Positions 1 to 6,535 of a stretch of DNA of 6,610 bases are shown here, piece after piece. This DNA is from Spirochaetota bacterium. GTDB lineage: Bacteria > Spirochaetota > UBA4802 > JAFGJZ01. The translations under genes and the position numbers were made by a program. The stretch's first letter is position 1. Each line of letters opens with the position of its first letter. Where the stretch lies: NCBI GenBank assembly GCA_023396665.1, contig JAEWVL010000382.1:1-6610 (forward strand), in the 5' to 3' direction. The notes under the pieces were generated by a model. It saw nothing but the letters and a program-made list of their open reading frames with translations, had not been told where the DNA came from and made no database searches.

Positions 1-605
1 ATGAAGCGCTGATCAGCAACGGTGAAATCAGAACATTGTTCGCAAATGATATTATTGAGTCATCTGATCGTCTGAACCGGGTGGTGGATAATCTTCTCGG
101 TTCAATAAAAATAGAAAGCGGCCGACTTACACTGAATCTTGAGTGGCATGATGTTTCTGATCTGGTGAATGTGGTTACGGGAAAACTTCAGAAATATCTT
201 CAAAACCATAACTTCATCTACTCGGTCAAATCTTCGGTAACAATGGTGAAATTCGATTTTGGATTAATGGAGCAGCTTCTCACCAATCTGTTATACAACG
301 CAGCTCTGTACACGCATGCAGGCGGAAACATAGAATTGAAAATTGAGCAGGACGAAGTTAATACCACATTCAGTATCAGCGATAATGGTCCGGGAATAGC
401 CGGTAACGAAAGGGAAAAGATTTTTCAAAAATTTTACCGGGCTAAGGGAAACAAGAAAGGCGGTCTCGGACTGGGTCTGTCCATTTGCAGAGAGATTGCC
501 GAGATTCACAAGGGCACGATTGCATTGAGAGAAAAAAATACGAACGGTGCCCTGTTTGTTGTTTCTCTGCCGCTTGAGCAGAGTACCCTGCGGGAGGAGG
601 ATTAA
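1..605 (+). CDS. kdpD: KdpD-type sensor histidine kinase, 3' part (5' end outside window)
   Basis: C-terminal 200 codons of a membrane sensor kinase; the frame is open from base 3, so the gene begins upstream of the window. The fragment starts in the second dimerisation helix (RLNRVVDNLL, then IESGRL), so the phospho-accepting His box and the sensor and membrane parts are missing here. The HATPase_c domain is complete: N-box around residues 95-99 (LLTNLLYNAALYT), G1 box DNGPG at 127-131, F-box FQKFYR at about 141-146, and G2 box GLGLGL at 154-159, ending in a typical LPL tail. Known role of the family: autophosphorylation and phosphotransfer to KdpE, controlling the high-affinity K+ ATPase KdpFABC. 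The KdpD assignment rests on the KdpD-like helix and F/G2 region plus the adjacent KdpE; no residue seen senses K+ directly. The stop (603-605) overlaps the kdpE start, implying translational coupling. The TTG at 36 is internal and is not a start. Confidence 0.9.
   Translation, partial: EALISNGEIRTLFANDIIESSDRLNRVVDNLLGSIKIESGRLTLNLEWHDVSDLVNVVTGKLQKYLQNHNFIYSVKSSVTMVKFDFGLMEQLLTNLLYNAALYTHAGGNIELKIEQDEVNTTFSISDNGPGIAGNEREKIFQKFYRAKGNKKGGLGLGLSICREIAEIHKGTIALREKNTNGALFVVSLPLEQSTLREED
592..600 (+). promoter_or_regulatory. Strong ribosome-binding site of kdpE, inside kdpD
   Basis: GGGAGGAGG lies in the last codons of kdpD, 4 bases before the ATG at 605 (7 bases if GGGAGG is the pairing core). 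It fixes the kdpE start and supports translation directly after kdpD within one transcript. Confidence 0.8.
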
Positions 606-1294
606 TGAAGGAGGGAGGATTGATTCTCGTTGTGGATGATGAGATTCAGATACGAAGGTATCTTCAGATCAGTCTGGAAAGTGCCGGGTACAATGTGATA
701 ATAGCCGAAAACGGGGCGGAGGGAATCGCCAGAACAACCGTATCTTCGCCTGATGTCATCATTCTTGATCTGGGTCTTCCCGATATGGATGGGCTTGTGT
801 TTGTTCGTACGGTCAGGGAGTGGAGCAAGATTCCCATTCTTGTTTTAACAGTGAAAGATTCCGAAGAGGATAAGGTTGCCCTGCTTGACGGAGGGGCTGA
901 TGATTATCTGACGAAACCATTCAGCATGAACGAGCTGCTCGCACGAATACGGGTCACGCTAAGAAACAGGGGGCAAAAAGAGTCAAAACTGACATTTGCG
1001 GGCAAACGCGTTACCATTCACTATGACAGGCGAATCGTCATGGTCGACGGGGATAAAATCAAGCTGACACCGAAGGAATACTCTCTGTTGAGCCTGCTTT
1101 CAAAAAATCCGGGCAAGGTACTTACGCAAAATTCCATCTTGCGTGAACTTTGGGGTCCGAATTATCAGGAAGAGTCGCAATATTTGCGCTTCTACATTAT
1201 GCAGTTACGAAAAAAAATCGAAGCGGATCCGAAAACACCGGCGATAATTCTCACCGAACCGGGCGTCGGATATCGCTTTATGGATGAAGAATAA
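605..1294 (+). CDS. kdpE: KdpE-type OmpR-family response regulator
   Basis: Complete 229-aa cytoplasmic DNA-binding response regulator, the usual length for KdpE. The receiver domain (about 5-120) has the acidic pair D11-D12 with E13, phospho-acceptor D55 in VIILDLGLPD, switch T82 and conserved K104 in TKPF. The winged-helix effector domain (about 128-227) carries the KdpE-like recognition segment: ELWGPNY, then YLRFYIMQLRKKIE, then the ending ILTEPGVGYRF. Established family role: once phosphorylated by KdpD, it activates kdpFABC transcription under K+ limitation or osmotic stress. The target operon is not in this window. The start codon overlaps the kdpD stop by one base (TAATG), the classic coupled arrangement. 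No active-site residue is missing. A generic OmpR-family regulator is the only alternative and is less likely given the partner and the C-terminal motif. Confidence 0.93.
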   Translation: MKEGGLILVVDDEIQIRRYLQISLESAGYNVIIAENGAEGIARTTVSSPDVIILDLGLPDMDGLVFVRTVREWSKIPILVLTVKDSEEDKVALLDGGADDYLTKPFSMNELLARIRVTLRNRGQKESKLTFAGKRVTIHYDRRIVMVDGDKIKLTPKEYSLLSLLSKNPGKVLTQNSILRELWGPNYQEESQYLRFYIMQLRKKIEADPKTPAIILTEPGVGYRFMDEE

Positions 1295-1410
1295 CTATCC
1301 CCCCATCACCGCGTCGCACAAAATAAAAAACCGAAGCCTGTCGTAATCTTACAATGCAAATCATTGGCGGCCGAATACCCTGTGTGGACAGACTCGCACA
1401 ATAACGGAAT

Positions 1411-1415
1411 GGAGG
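1411..1415 (+). promoter_or_regulatory. Ribosome-binding site deciding the uvrA-like start
   Basis: A perfect GGAGG sits 8 bases before the GTG at 1424. The ATG at 1409 overlaps this site and has only a weak purine stretch ahead of it; the TTG at 1364 has none. The site therefore argues for GTG 1424 as the true start. Confidence 0.75.
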
Positions 1416-1423
1416 TCTCTGCA

Positions 1424-3682
1424 GTGTCAGATAATGCCATTGAAGTTCGCAATGCCCGAATGAATAATCTCAAAAATGTTTCCGTGACGATTCCGAAGCA
1501 CAAGCTGGTAGTTTTCACCGGAGTCTCCGGTTCCGGTAAATCGACACTGCTGTTTGACACGATTTATACGGAAGCGCAAAGACAGCTCATCGAAACTTTT
1601 TCCACTTTTGCAAGAACCAGGATGCCGAAGCTCTCCCGCCCGGACGTGGATGAGATCAGCAATCTGTCGACGGCTATCGTAATCGATCAGAAACGCATGG
1701 GAAACAATCTTCGCAGCACCGTCGGAACCGCAACGGAGATCAACACCTATCTGCGACTGTTCTTTTCACGCATGGCAAAGCCGTACATCGGCCCATCTTT
1801 CTGCTTTTCGTTTAATCATCCTGAAGGCATGTGCCCGCACTGCAATGGATTGGGCAAGAAGGCGCGGATAGATCCTGCCAAACTTGTCGACAGGGAAAAA
1901 TCGCTGCAAGAGGGAGCGATTACGCATCCCCACTACAAGACGGGCAATTTCATGTGGCGTGAGCTTCTTTTGAGCGGATTGTTCGATCCGGATAAAGCGC
2001 TGAAAGAGTATACTGCCGATGAAATGCAGCGGCTGTTGTATTCGCAAGCGATTAAAATTAATCAGAACAAAGCTTCACACGCCTACTCCAGAACCTTTGA
2101 AGGAATAGCGGCGAAACTGGAGAAAGCATATAACGGCAAAGCCGAAGATGAGGTGCCCGACGAAGAGAAGAATGTGTATGCGCAATATTTTGTTTTCTCT
2201 GACTGCGAACAGTGCGGCGGAACCCGTTTGAATGAACGGGCACTCGGCGCAACGATTGCGGGGGGATACTCTATCGCGGATTTGTGCAGAATGGAATTGG
2301 GCGATCTGCTCGCGGTTCTGCGGAATCTGCATGACGATCTTGCCGTACCCGTATTACGCAAAGCGGTGTTTCTGCTGGAACAGCTGATTCATATCGGTGT
2401 CGGCCATCTCTCTCTGGACAGAGCGGTTTCCACACTTTCGGGAGGAGAATCGCAGCGGGTAAAGATGGCACGGCAGCTTGATTGCAATCTCGTTGATCTG
2501 TTGTATGTGCTCGATGAGCCGTCTATCGGGCTGCATCCGCGGGATACCGAGCGGCTGATCGAATTGCTTTTCACGCTGAAAGACAAGGGTAACAGTGTGA
2601 TTGTCGTTGAACATGATCCGGAAATAATAAAAAAGGCGGAGTGGATAATTGATATCGGTCCCGAAGCCGGAAAGAACGGCGGCAGGGTGGTATACAGCGG
2701 AGAACCTGAAGGGATTAAAAACACAGAGAGTATTACCGGCCGTCATCTTTATGGGCAAAAACAAGGTTCTTATGAACGAAAGAAGGCAAGCGGGTTTATA
2801 GAAATATGCAATGCCAGCGTACACAATCTTAAAAATGTTTCGGTGCGGATACCCCAAAAGGTGCTGACCTGTGTTACCGGCGTTGCCGGAAGCGGTAAAA
2901 GCTCCCTGATTCATGAGTGTCTGGCGAAAAGTCATCCGGGAGCTGTTCTCATCGATCAATCGCCGGCAGGGAAATCGTCACGGGCAAATCTTGTCACCTA
3001 CATCGAAGTGTTTGATCAGATTCGGAAAATATTTGCAGAGTCTTCAGGTGCAGCCGCTTCACTGTTCAGCTTTAATTCTAAAGGTGCCTGTCATAAGTGC
3101 AAGGGGCAGGGTGTGCTGCGTTTTGAACTGAACTTTATGGATGCGGTGAAAACTGTGTGTGACGAGTGTGAAGGTAAACGTTATCATGCTGATGTCCTGG
3201 CTTACAGATACAGAAATTGCAGTATCGCCGATGTGCTGGATATGACGGTCACCCAGGCGCTGGCCTTTTTCACGCAGCCGAAAATCGTTACCAAACTGAA
3301 TGTTTTGAAAGAGGTGGGACTGTCCTATCTTCGATTGGGACAGTCTTTGAGCACCTTTTCCGGCGGTGAGGCGCAGCGGCTGAAGATTGCCCTCGAACTG
3401 GGGAAAAAGAGCAATCTTTACATAATGGATGAGCCGACAAGCGGACTGCATATGTCAGATATCGCCAATCTTTACCGTATCATCAGAGCGCTCGTTGACG
3501 GGGGAAACACGGTGGTGATAATCGAACACAATCTCGATATAATCAGGCATGCGGACTGGGTTATCGACATGGGGCCCGAAGGCGGAAAATTCGGCGGAGA
3601 GATTGTCTTCGAGGGAGTACCTGAAGATCTGGTGAAACATCCCGCTTCGCACACCGGCAGATTTCTCAAAGAGCTGCTCTAG
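1424..3682 (+). CDS. Compact UvrA-like ABC ATPase lacking the UvrB-binding region (UvrA2/drug-resistance type)
   Basis: A 752-aa tandem ABC ATPase of the UvrA family (canonical UvrA is about 940 aa). Numbering is from GTG 1424. First ATPase: Walker A GVSGSGKST 33-41, signature LSGGESQ 338-344, Walker B D364-E365, H-loop H397. Second: Walker A GVAGSGKSS 486-494, signature FSGGEAQ 645-651, Walker B D669-E670, H-loop H702. Zinc modules: C137/C140 (CPHCNGLG) with C261/C264 (CEQCGGTRL), and C556/C559 with C579/C582 (19 residues between pairs), all as in UvrA. After the conserved TVGTATEINTYLRLFF the chain passes almost directly to the FSFNHPEGMCPHC segment. The intervening first zinc module and UvrB-binding domain of canonical UvrA are therefore absent. 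Family knowledge: such paralogues (UvrA2, DrrC-like) bind DNA or act in tolerance to DNA-damaging drugs and need not work with UvrB. The exact role here is inferred. It lies 129 bases after kdpE on the same strand with no visible terminator between. ATG 1409 is the alternative start (757 aa). Confidence 0.9.
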   Translation: MSDNAIEVRNARMNNLKNVSVTIPKHKLVVFTGVSGSGKSTLLFDTIYTEAQRQLIETFSTFARTRMPKLSRPDVDEISNLSTAIVIDQKRMGNNLRSTVGTATEINTYLRLFFSRMAKPYIGPSFCFSFNHPEGMCPHCNGLGKKARIDPAKLVDREKSLQEGAITHPHYKTGNFMWRELLLSGLFDPDKALKEYTADEMQRLLYSQAIKINQNKASHAYSRTFEGIAAKLEKAYNGKAEDEVPDEEKNVYAQYFVFSDCEQCGGTRLNERALGATIAGGYSIADLCRMELGDLLAVLRNLHDDLAVPVLRKAVFLLEQLIHIGVGHLSLDRAVSTLSGGESQRVKMARQLDCNLVDLLYVLDEPSIGLHPRDTERLIELLFTLKDKGNSVIVVEHDPEIIKKAEWIIDIGPEAGKNGGRVVYSGEPEGIKNTESITGRHLYGQKQGSYERKKASGFIEICNASVHNLKNVSVRIPQKVLTCVTGVAGSGKSSLIHECLAKSHPGAVLIDQSPAGKSSRANLVTYIEVFDQIRKIFAESSGAAASLFSFNSKGACHKCKGQGVLRFELNFMDAVKTVCDECEGKRYHADVLAYRYRNCSIADVLDMTVTQALAFFTQPKIVTKLNVLKEVGLSYLRLGQSLSTFSGGEAQRLKIALELGKKSNLYIMDEPTSGLHMSDIANLYRIIRALVDGGNTVVIIEHNLDIIRHADWVIDMGPEGGKFGGEIVFEGVPEDLVKHPASHTGRFLKELL

Positions 3683-3687
3683 GGTAT

Positions 3688-3718
3688 CGGCGCTTTCCAG
3701 AAAACAGGGAAAGCGCCG
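3688..3718. terminator. Hairpin between convergent genes, possible bidirectional terminator
   Basis: A perfect 11-bp stem, CGGCGCTTTCC (3688-3698) with GGAAAGCGCCG (3708-3718), around a 9-base A-rich loop. It lies 6 bases after the uvrA-like stop and 15 bases beyond the DUF3943 gene stop on the other strand, so it is placed to end both transcripts. Neither strand has a T-run after the stem, so it is not a textbook intrinsic terminator. It may instead act as an RNA 3'-end stabiliser or need Rho. Confidence 0.55.
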
Positions 3719-3732
3719 GATCACCGGATGTA

Positions 3733-5178
3733 TCAAAAACGTGTTTTAACGTAGAGTGAAGCGAAGTCTGCCCGGTGTGAAATATCGATGGCCTTGCTGT
3801 AAAATCCGTTTTTGTGGTAAAAACTGTTACTCATTCCGATCCATGACTCTCCCCACAGACGGTGTTCGTAGGAAAGATCCCAGATACCGATCATGGTAAA
3901 GCCTTCGGAACCCTCTTTGGGTACCGAAGAAGCGAAGGTATGCAGTCCGATGAATATGTATGAAGCTGAAAAAGTTCCGAGAAAGGGCTGAGAATAGGCC
4001 AGCGAACATTTGATGTTCTCTCCGGTGCCGAGATCGTAATCCCTCCGCTCTTCACCCGATTCGGGTTTGGCGATTTCACCGCTGGCAAAGTAGTAATAGT
4101 CTGTCGCGCCCAGGGTAAGCCAGTTCAGATGCAGCGCCCATTGTATGGTGTTGTCGCGAGGCAGTGAAATCTGCTGCTTGCAGCTGAAACCAATCGAGTT
4201 TCCCGAGAACTGAATCAGGTCGCTGTAGATGACATCATAATGCAGACCCATACCGATGCTTGTTTTGAAGGGATCACCGGAAAATGGCGAGAAAGAAAAG
4301 AGCATCGCATCTGAAAAAAAGACGAAGCTGAAGTAATCCTGACCCCATATTAAATCGCAGGCGAACTGAAAATGGCTGAAAGGCGTTCGCGCCCGCAGGC
4401 CGTAGGGCTTCCCGTAAACGACATCAAGGCCTCCGCCGATCGTGATCGGCATATCTTTATCGTCTTTGTCGCGCTGATCATCCTTGAAGTCGACATAGGA
4501 GACGACAGAGCCGCCGGTGAGCGTCAGGGCAAGTTCGGTGATTTTTCCTTTTGCGTTTGATTTGGGGCTTTCACCGCTAACGAAACGATTGAAAGCGTCC
4601 ATCGGACTGACCAGTGTGGAAAAAAACGGGCTGCTGTCGTACAGTTCAATATAGAGACGGTGCAGCATCTCTCCGACCGCCATTCCCCCCATGGTGGTAA
4701 CGACAAGATCGTTATACGAAGGGGTCTCGGTCTCGCAGAAGAGCTCCCAGAAAATGCTTCCCCCCATGGTCAGCAGAGCCGACTGGTAAAAGTCGAGCCC
4801 GTTGGCTCTGCCGGCAATAAAATAGGTCGAACCCTGGTAGGGATGCCCGAGATGATTCACCGAAAATTCATCCTGATCCCAGACCCAGTTACCGGTGACA
4901 TTGCGTCGCATCGTATTGAATGAGACTTGCCCGTATTCCGCCTGCCTGACATAGCGGTTGACTCCGAGAAGAAAAAGATTGCTGAGAAGCGTGTTTGAGA
5001 TCGCGATCATGAAATGTTTGTCTTCGCTGATCTCTTTTTCGGCTGGATAATCGGTCGGATAAACGAAAAGCTCGGCTCTGCCCGACGAGACGGGTATTAC
5101 CGAAAAAGGATAAACAATTTCCGGTACAATAATAATCATAAAGAGGGATAAGGTGAATATACGTTTAATCAACGACAA
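3733..5178 (-). CDS. DUF3943 outer-membrane beta-barrel protein
   Basis: A 481-aa exported protein of unknown function. The N-terminus has K5-R6 followed by a hydrophobic stretch to about residue 25, a signal peptide without a lipobox Cys. The DUF3943 core is clear at about 93-174: NVTGNWVWDQDEF, GHPYQGSTYF, AGRANGLDF, GSIFWELFCETE, then TTMGGMAVGEMLHR. The second half is rich in alternating aromatic and polar residues, as expected of beta-strands (for example WLTLGATDYYYFAS), and the chain ends in Phe (VKTRF), the usual last residue of outer-membrane barrels. The likely location is the outer membrane; no substrate or partner is known to me. The start codon is TTG with AAAAGGAAA upstream. A second TTG two codons later (5172) is the alternative but is spaced 11 bases from that site. 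It is a single gene, convergent with the uvrA-like gene and apparently not in an operon. Confidence is high for the family, low for any biological role. Confidence 0.85.
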   Translation of the reverse strand: MSLIKRIFTLSLFMIIIVPEIVYPFSVIPVSSGRAELFVYPTDYPAEKEISEDKHFMIAISNTLLSNLFLLGVNRYVRQAEYGQVSFNTMRRNVTGNWVWDQDEFSVNHLGHPYQGSTYFIAGRANGLDFYQSALLTMGGSIFWELFCETETPSYNDLVVTTMGGMAVGEMLHRLYIELYDSSPFFSTLVSPMDAFNRFVSGESPKSNAKGKITELALTLTGGSVVSYVDFKDDQRDKDDKDMPITIGGGLDVVYGKPYGLRARTPFSHFQFACDLIWGQDYFSFVFFSDAMLFSFSPFSGDPFKTSIGMGLHYDVIYSDLIQFSGNSIGFSCKQQISLPRDNTIQWALHLNWLTLGATDYYYFASGEIAKPESGEERRDYDLGTGENIKCSLAYSQPFLGTFSASYIFIGLHTFASSVPKEGSEGFTMIGIWDLSYEHRLWGESWIGMSNSFYHKNGFYSKAIDISHRADFASLYVKTRF

Positions 5179-5181
5179 TGC

Positions 5182-5190
5182 TTTCCTTTT
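5182..5190 (-). promoter_or_regulatory. Ribosome-binding site of the DUF3943 gene
   Basis: On the reverse strand AAAAGGAAA precedes the TTG at 5178, with 5 bases between AAGGA and the start. No ATG or GTG fits this site, which supports the rare TTG start. A weak TATACA (5233-5228, reverse strand) further upstream could be a -10 box, but I see no convincing -35 partner. Confidence 0.55.
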
Positions 5191-5762
5191 ATGCGGAAGT
5201 GTAATGAGAACCGATCCCGCTTCGTTTTGTATATGCTGTCATTCGCCGAAATTGTGACGGGTCGCAAATTGCCGGGTTATCGATTAACAATGCGTAATCA
5301 GATAATCTTCTCTTCGGGAAACGTCCCTTAGTGTAACAATCCTGTAGATATAAGCGGGCATCTTTTTCGAAGAGATTTGTTCACGCTTGCAATATTCTCG
5401 GCATTTTTTGCAGAATTAGCCTTGAAAAAAACACTACAGACGAAGCTGCAATCTGTCAGAGTCAGCTTGTAACAGTTGACCCTGATCAATAAAAGTTTGT
5501 AGCACAAGAAAAGGGATGGGCTCTGTTTGCAAGTATTAATCATTCGGATTCTTCTGAAAGAAGCGGTAAATCATTATTATTTCCCATCAACAAACTGAGA
5601 AGATTAAAGTTAAGAAAAAAACCTGAACAACGATTGGCAGTTAGTCGAAACGGAGCATATATTCTTTAATATGAATCTTGACGGTTTTCGCTTAATTACC
5701 GGAAGCGTTGATTTTGCCAGTTTTTCACTGGAATTTTTCGAGTTTCTCAATATTCAGTACAT
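5191..5762. other. Long intergenic stretch without a convincing gene
   Basis: AT-rich region between the divergent DUF3943 and ankyrin genes. It should hold the DUF3943 promoter on its left side. A 71-codon reverse ORF (5328-5543) is Cys-rich, has no family resemblance and no good ribosome-binding site, and looks spurious. A forward frame from 5337 to 5669 is broken only by TAA at 5490 and may be a gene relic (separate entry). A 5-bp stem CCAGT/ACTGG (5717-5731) followed by AATTTTT could be a very weak forward terminator. I see no tRNA, riboswitch or repeat array. Confidence 0.5.
5337..5669 (+). pseudogene. Possible decayed reading frame (weak)
   Basis: One forward frame is open for 51 codons after a TAA at 5334, meets TAA at 5490, then runs a further 58 codons to TAA at 5667. 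There is no ATG start with a ribosome-binding site. The second half (KFVAQEKGWALFASINHSD, then a basic LRRLKLRKKPEQ segment) has a natural-looking amino-acid mix. I recognise no family. It could be the tail of a gene broken by a stop, or chance in AT-rich DNA; I favour chance slightly. Confidence 0.2.
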
Positions 5763-5778
5763 TAGACTTGTTGCATAA
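5671..5778 (+). CDS. Dubious 35-aa ORF running into the palindromic element
   Basis: ATG at 5671 opens a 35-codon ORF rich in Phe (SVDFASFSLEFFEFLNIQYI) that ends as IRLVA-stop, with the last codons and TAA lying inside the left terminal repeat of the element at 5763-5854. No ribosome-binding site is suitably spaced; the only GGAG lies about 16 bases upstream. If real, its 3' end was supplied by insertion of the element, making it a truncated relic. It resembles no family I know, and chance is the likelier explanation. Confidence 0.15.
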   Translation: MNLDGFRLITGSVDFASFSLEFFEFLNIQYIRLVA

Positions 5779-5854
5779 CTGGTATAAACGATGGGTTTGC
5801 CCCGCCCAACGGGCGGGGCAAACTCTCTCAATATCCAGATTCGTAACAAGTCTA
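5763..5854. mobile_element. MITE-like nested palindrome (about 92 bp)
   Basis: Terminal inverted repeats TAGACTTGTT (5763-5772) and AACAAGTCTA (5845-5854) match 10/10. After 6 poorly matched bases on each side comes a second matched block, CTGG (5779-5782) with CCAG (5835-5838). In the centre is a perfect 13-bp GC-rich hairpin, GTTTGCCCCGCCC (5795-5807) and GGGCGGGGCAAAC (5811-5823), with loop AAC. The inner and outer palindromes share a centre within half a base. If the element proper is 5764-5853, it is flanked by ATT on both sides (5761-5763, 5854-5856), a possible 3-bp target duplication; a TA duplication is equally possible. There is no room for a transposase. It is most likely a non-autonomous transposable element mobilised by a transposase elsewhere, or a dispersed extragenic palindrome. 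I cannot assign the parent IS family. Confidence 0.65.
5795..5823. repeat. GC-rich 13-bp perfect hairpin in the element core
   Basis: GTTTGCCCCGCCC and its exact reverse complement are separated by AAC, in a locally AT-rich context. Transcribed from either strand it would fold very stably. Neither strand has a T-run after it, so a standard intrinsic terminator is unlikely, though it could impede transcription entering the ankyrin gene. Confidence 0.8.
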
Positions 5855-5883
5855 TTATTCAGAAGTATATAAATGGGCAGCAG

Positions 5884-5890
5884 AGAGGAG
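5884..5890 (+). promoter_or_regulatory. Ribosome-binding site deciding the ankyrin gene start
   Basis: AGAGGAG ends 6 bases before the ATG at 5897. The in-frame ATG at 5873 has only a weak AGAAG (5861-5865) and overlaps a TATAAA (5868-5873) that could itself be a -10 box. I therefore prefer ATG 5897. Confidence 0.65.
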
Positions 5891-5896
5891 ATCGGC

Positions 5897-6535
5897 ATGT
5901 CTCATGAACTTTTCGAAGCTATTGATAAGCATGATTCTGATAAAGTAGATTTCCTTTTAAAAAACGGAGTGTCTCCAAATGAATCAATTTCTGAGGCGCC
6001 TTACTGGAGACCGCTTGAAGCGGCTATCGAAGAAATTGAGAATGGCGGCAATATTGAAATTGTTAAAAGTTTAATTGATTATGGTGCAGATATTAATGCA
6101 TGTTCCAATCAACCTGAGAAAATCAGTCATCTATATCCGATACATTGTGCTGTTTTTAATGACAATTATGAAGTTTTGAAACTACTGCTTATACGAGGTG
6201 CAGATCCAAATGTCAAAACTGATGATGGTGAAATGCCGCTGAATTGGGCGGTGGAAAATCAAAAATATGATATGGCTGAATTGTTATTAAAATACGGTGC
6301 CGATAAACAAATCAATTTTTTCGGTGGTCATGGTGGAATGAGTGCATTGGACCATGCAGTGCAAAATCTGGACATACCGATGATTACTCTTCTTCTTGAT
6401 GCGGGCGCAGATCCTAAAGCCAAGGATGCGGACAATCAGCTTGCACAAGCCTATTTACCTGAACGCGATATATCAAATATACAAAAATGGGAAGAAGCCG
6501 CTGCTTTACTCAACAGGCATAAAAAACAAGTATAA
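5897..6535 (+). CDS. Ankyrin-repeat protein
   Basis: A 212-aa protein made almost wholly of ankyrin repeats, with no signal peptide or membrane segment, so probably cytoplasmic. Five repeats are visible: about 4-28 (ending LLKNGVSPN), 38-67 (SLIDYGADINA), 80-108 (LLLIRGADPNVK), 113-140 (ELLLKYGADKQ) and 149-175 (LLLDAGADPKAKD). The repeated LL..GAD.N turn is diagnostic. Repeats 2 and 4 carry insertions (EIENGG; NFFGGHGG). A short charged helix follows at the C-terminus. Ankyrin repeats bind other proteins; the partner is unknown. Small bacterial ankyrin proteins sometimes serve as immunity proteins beside toxins, but no toxin gene is visible here. The DNA is plainly more AT-rich than the kdp/uvrA-like genes, and a MITE-like element lies about 40 bases upstream, both hinting at an accessory or acquired gene. 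ATG 5873 would add 8 residues (MGSREEIG). Confidence 0.88.
   Translation: MSHELFEAIDKHDSDKVDFLLKNGVSPNESISEAPYWRPLEAAIEEIENGGNIEIVKSLIDYGADINACSNQPEKISHLYPIHCAVFNDNYEVLKLLLIRGADPNVKTDDGEMPLNWAVENQKYDMAELLLKYGADKQINFFGGHGGMSALDHAVQNLDIPMITLLLDAGADPKAKDADNQLAQAYLPERDISNIQKWEEAAALLNRHKKQV

Noticed and set aside
1350..1355. TACAAT as a -10 box for the UvrA-like gene
   Set aside because: No recognisable -35 hexamer at 16-18 bases upstream, so the promoter call is unsupported.
2354..2959. 201-codon reverse-strand ORF inside the UvrA-like gene
   Set aside because: It lies wholly opposite a strongly conserved ABC ATPase coding frame and resembles no protein family; a shadow of the real gene.
4660..4923. 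87-codon forward ORF opposite the DUF3943 gene
   Set aside because: Antisense to the conserved DUF3943 core and without any family resemblance; a shadow ORF.
5328..5543. 71-codon reverse-strand ORF in the intergenic region
   Set aside because: Cys-rich sequence with no family resemblance and no well-placed ribosome-binding site; likely chance.
5795..5823. GC-rich hairpin as an intrinsic terminator
   Set aside because: No T-run on either strand after the stem, and its exact centring within terminal inverted repeats fits a transposable palindrome better.
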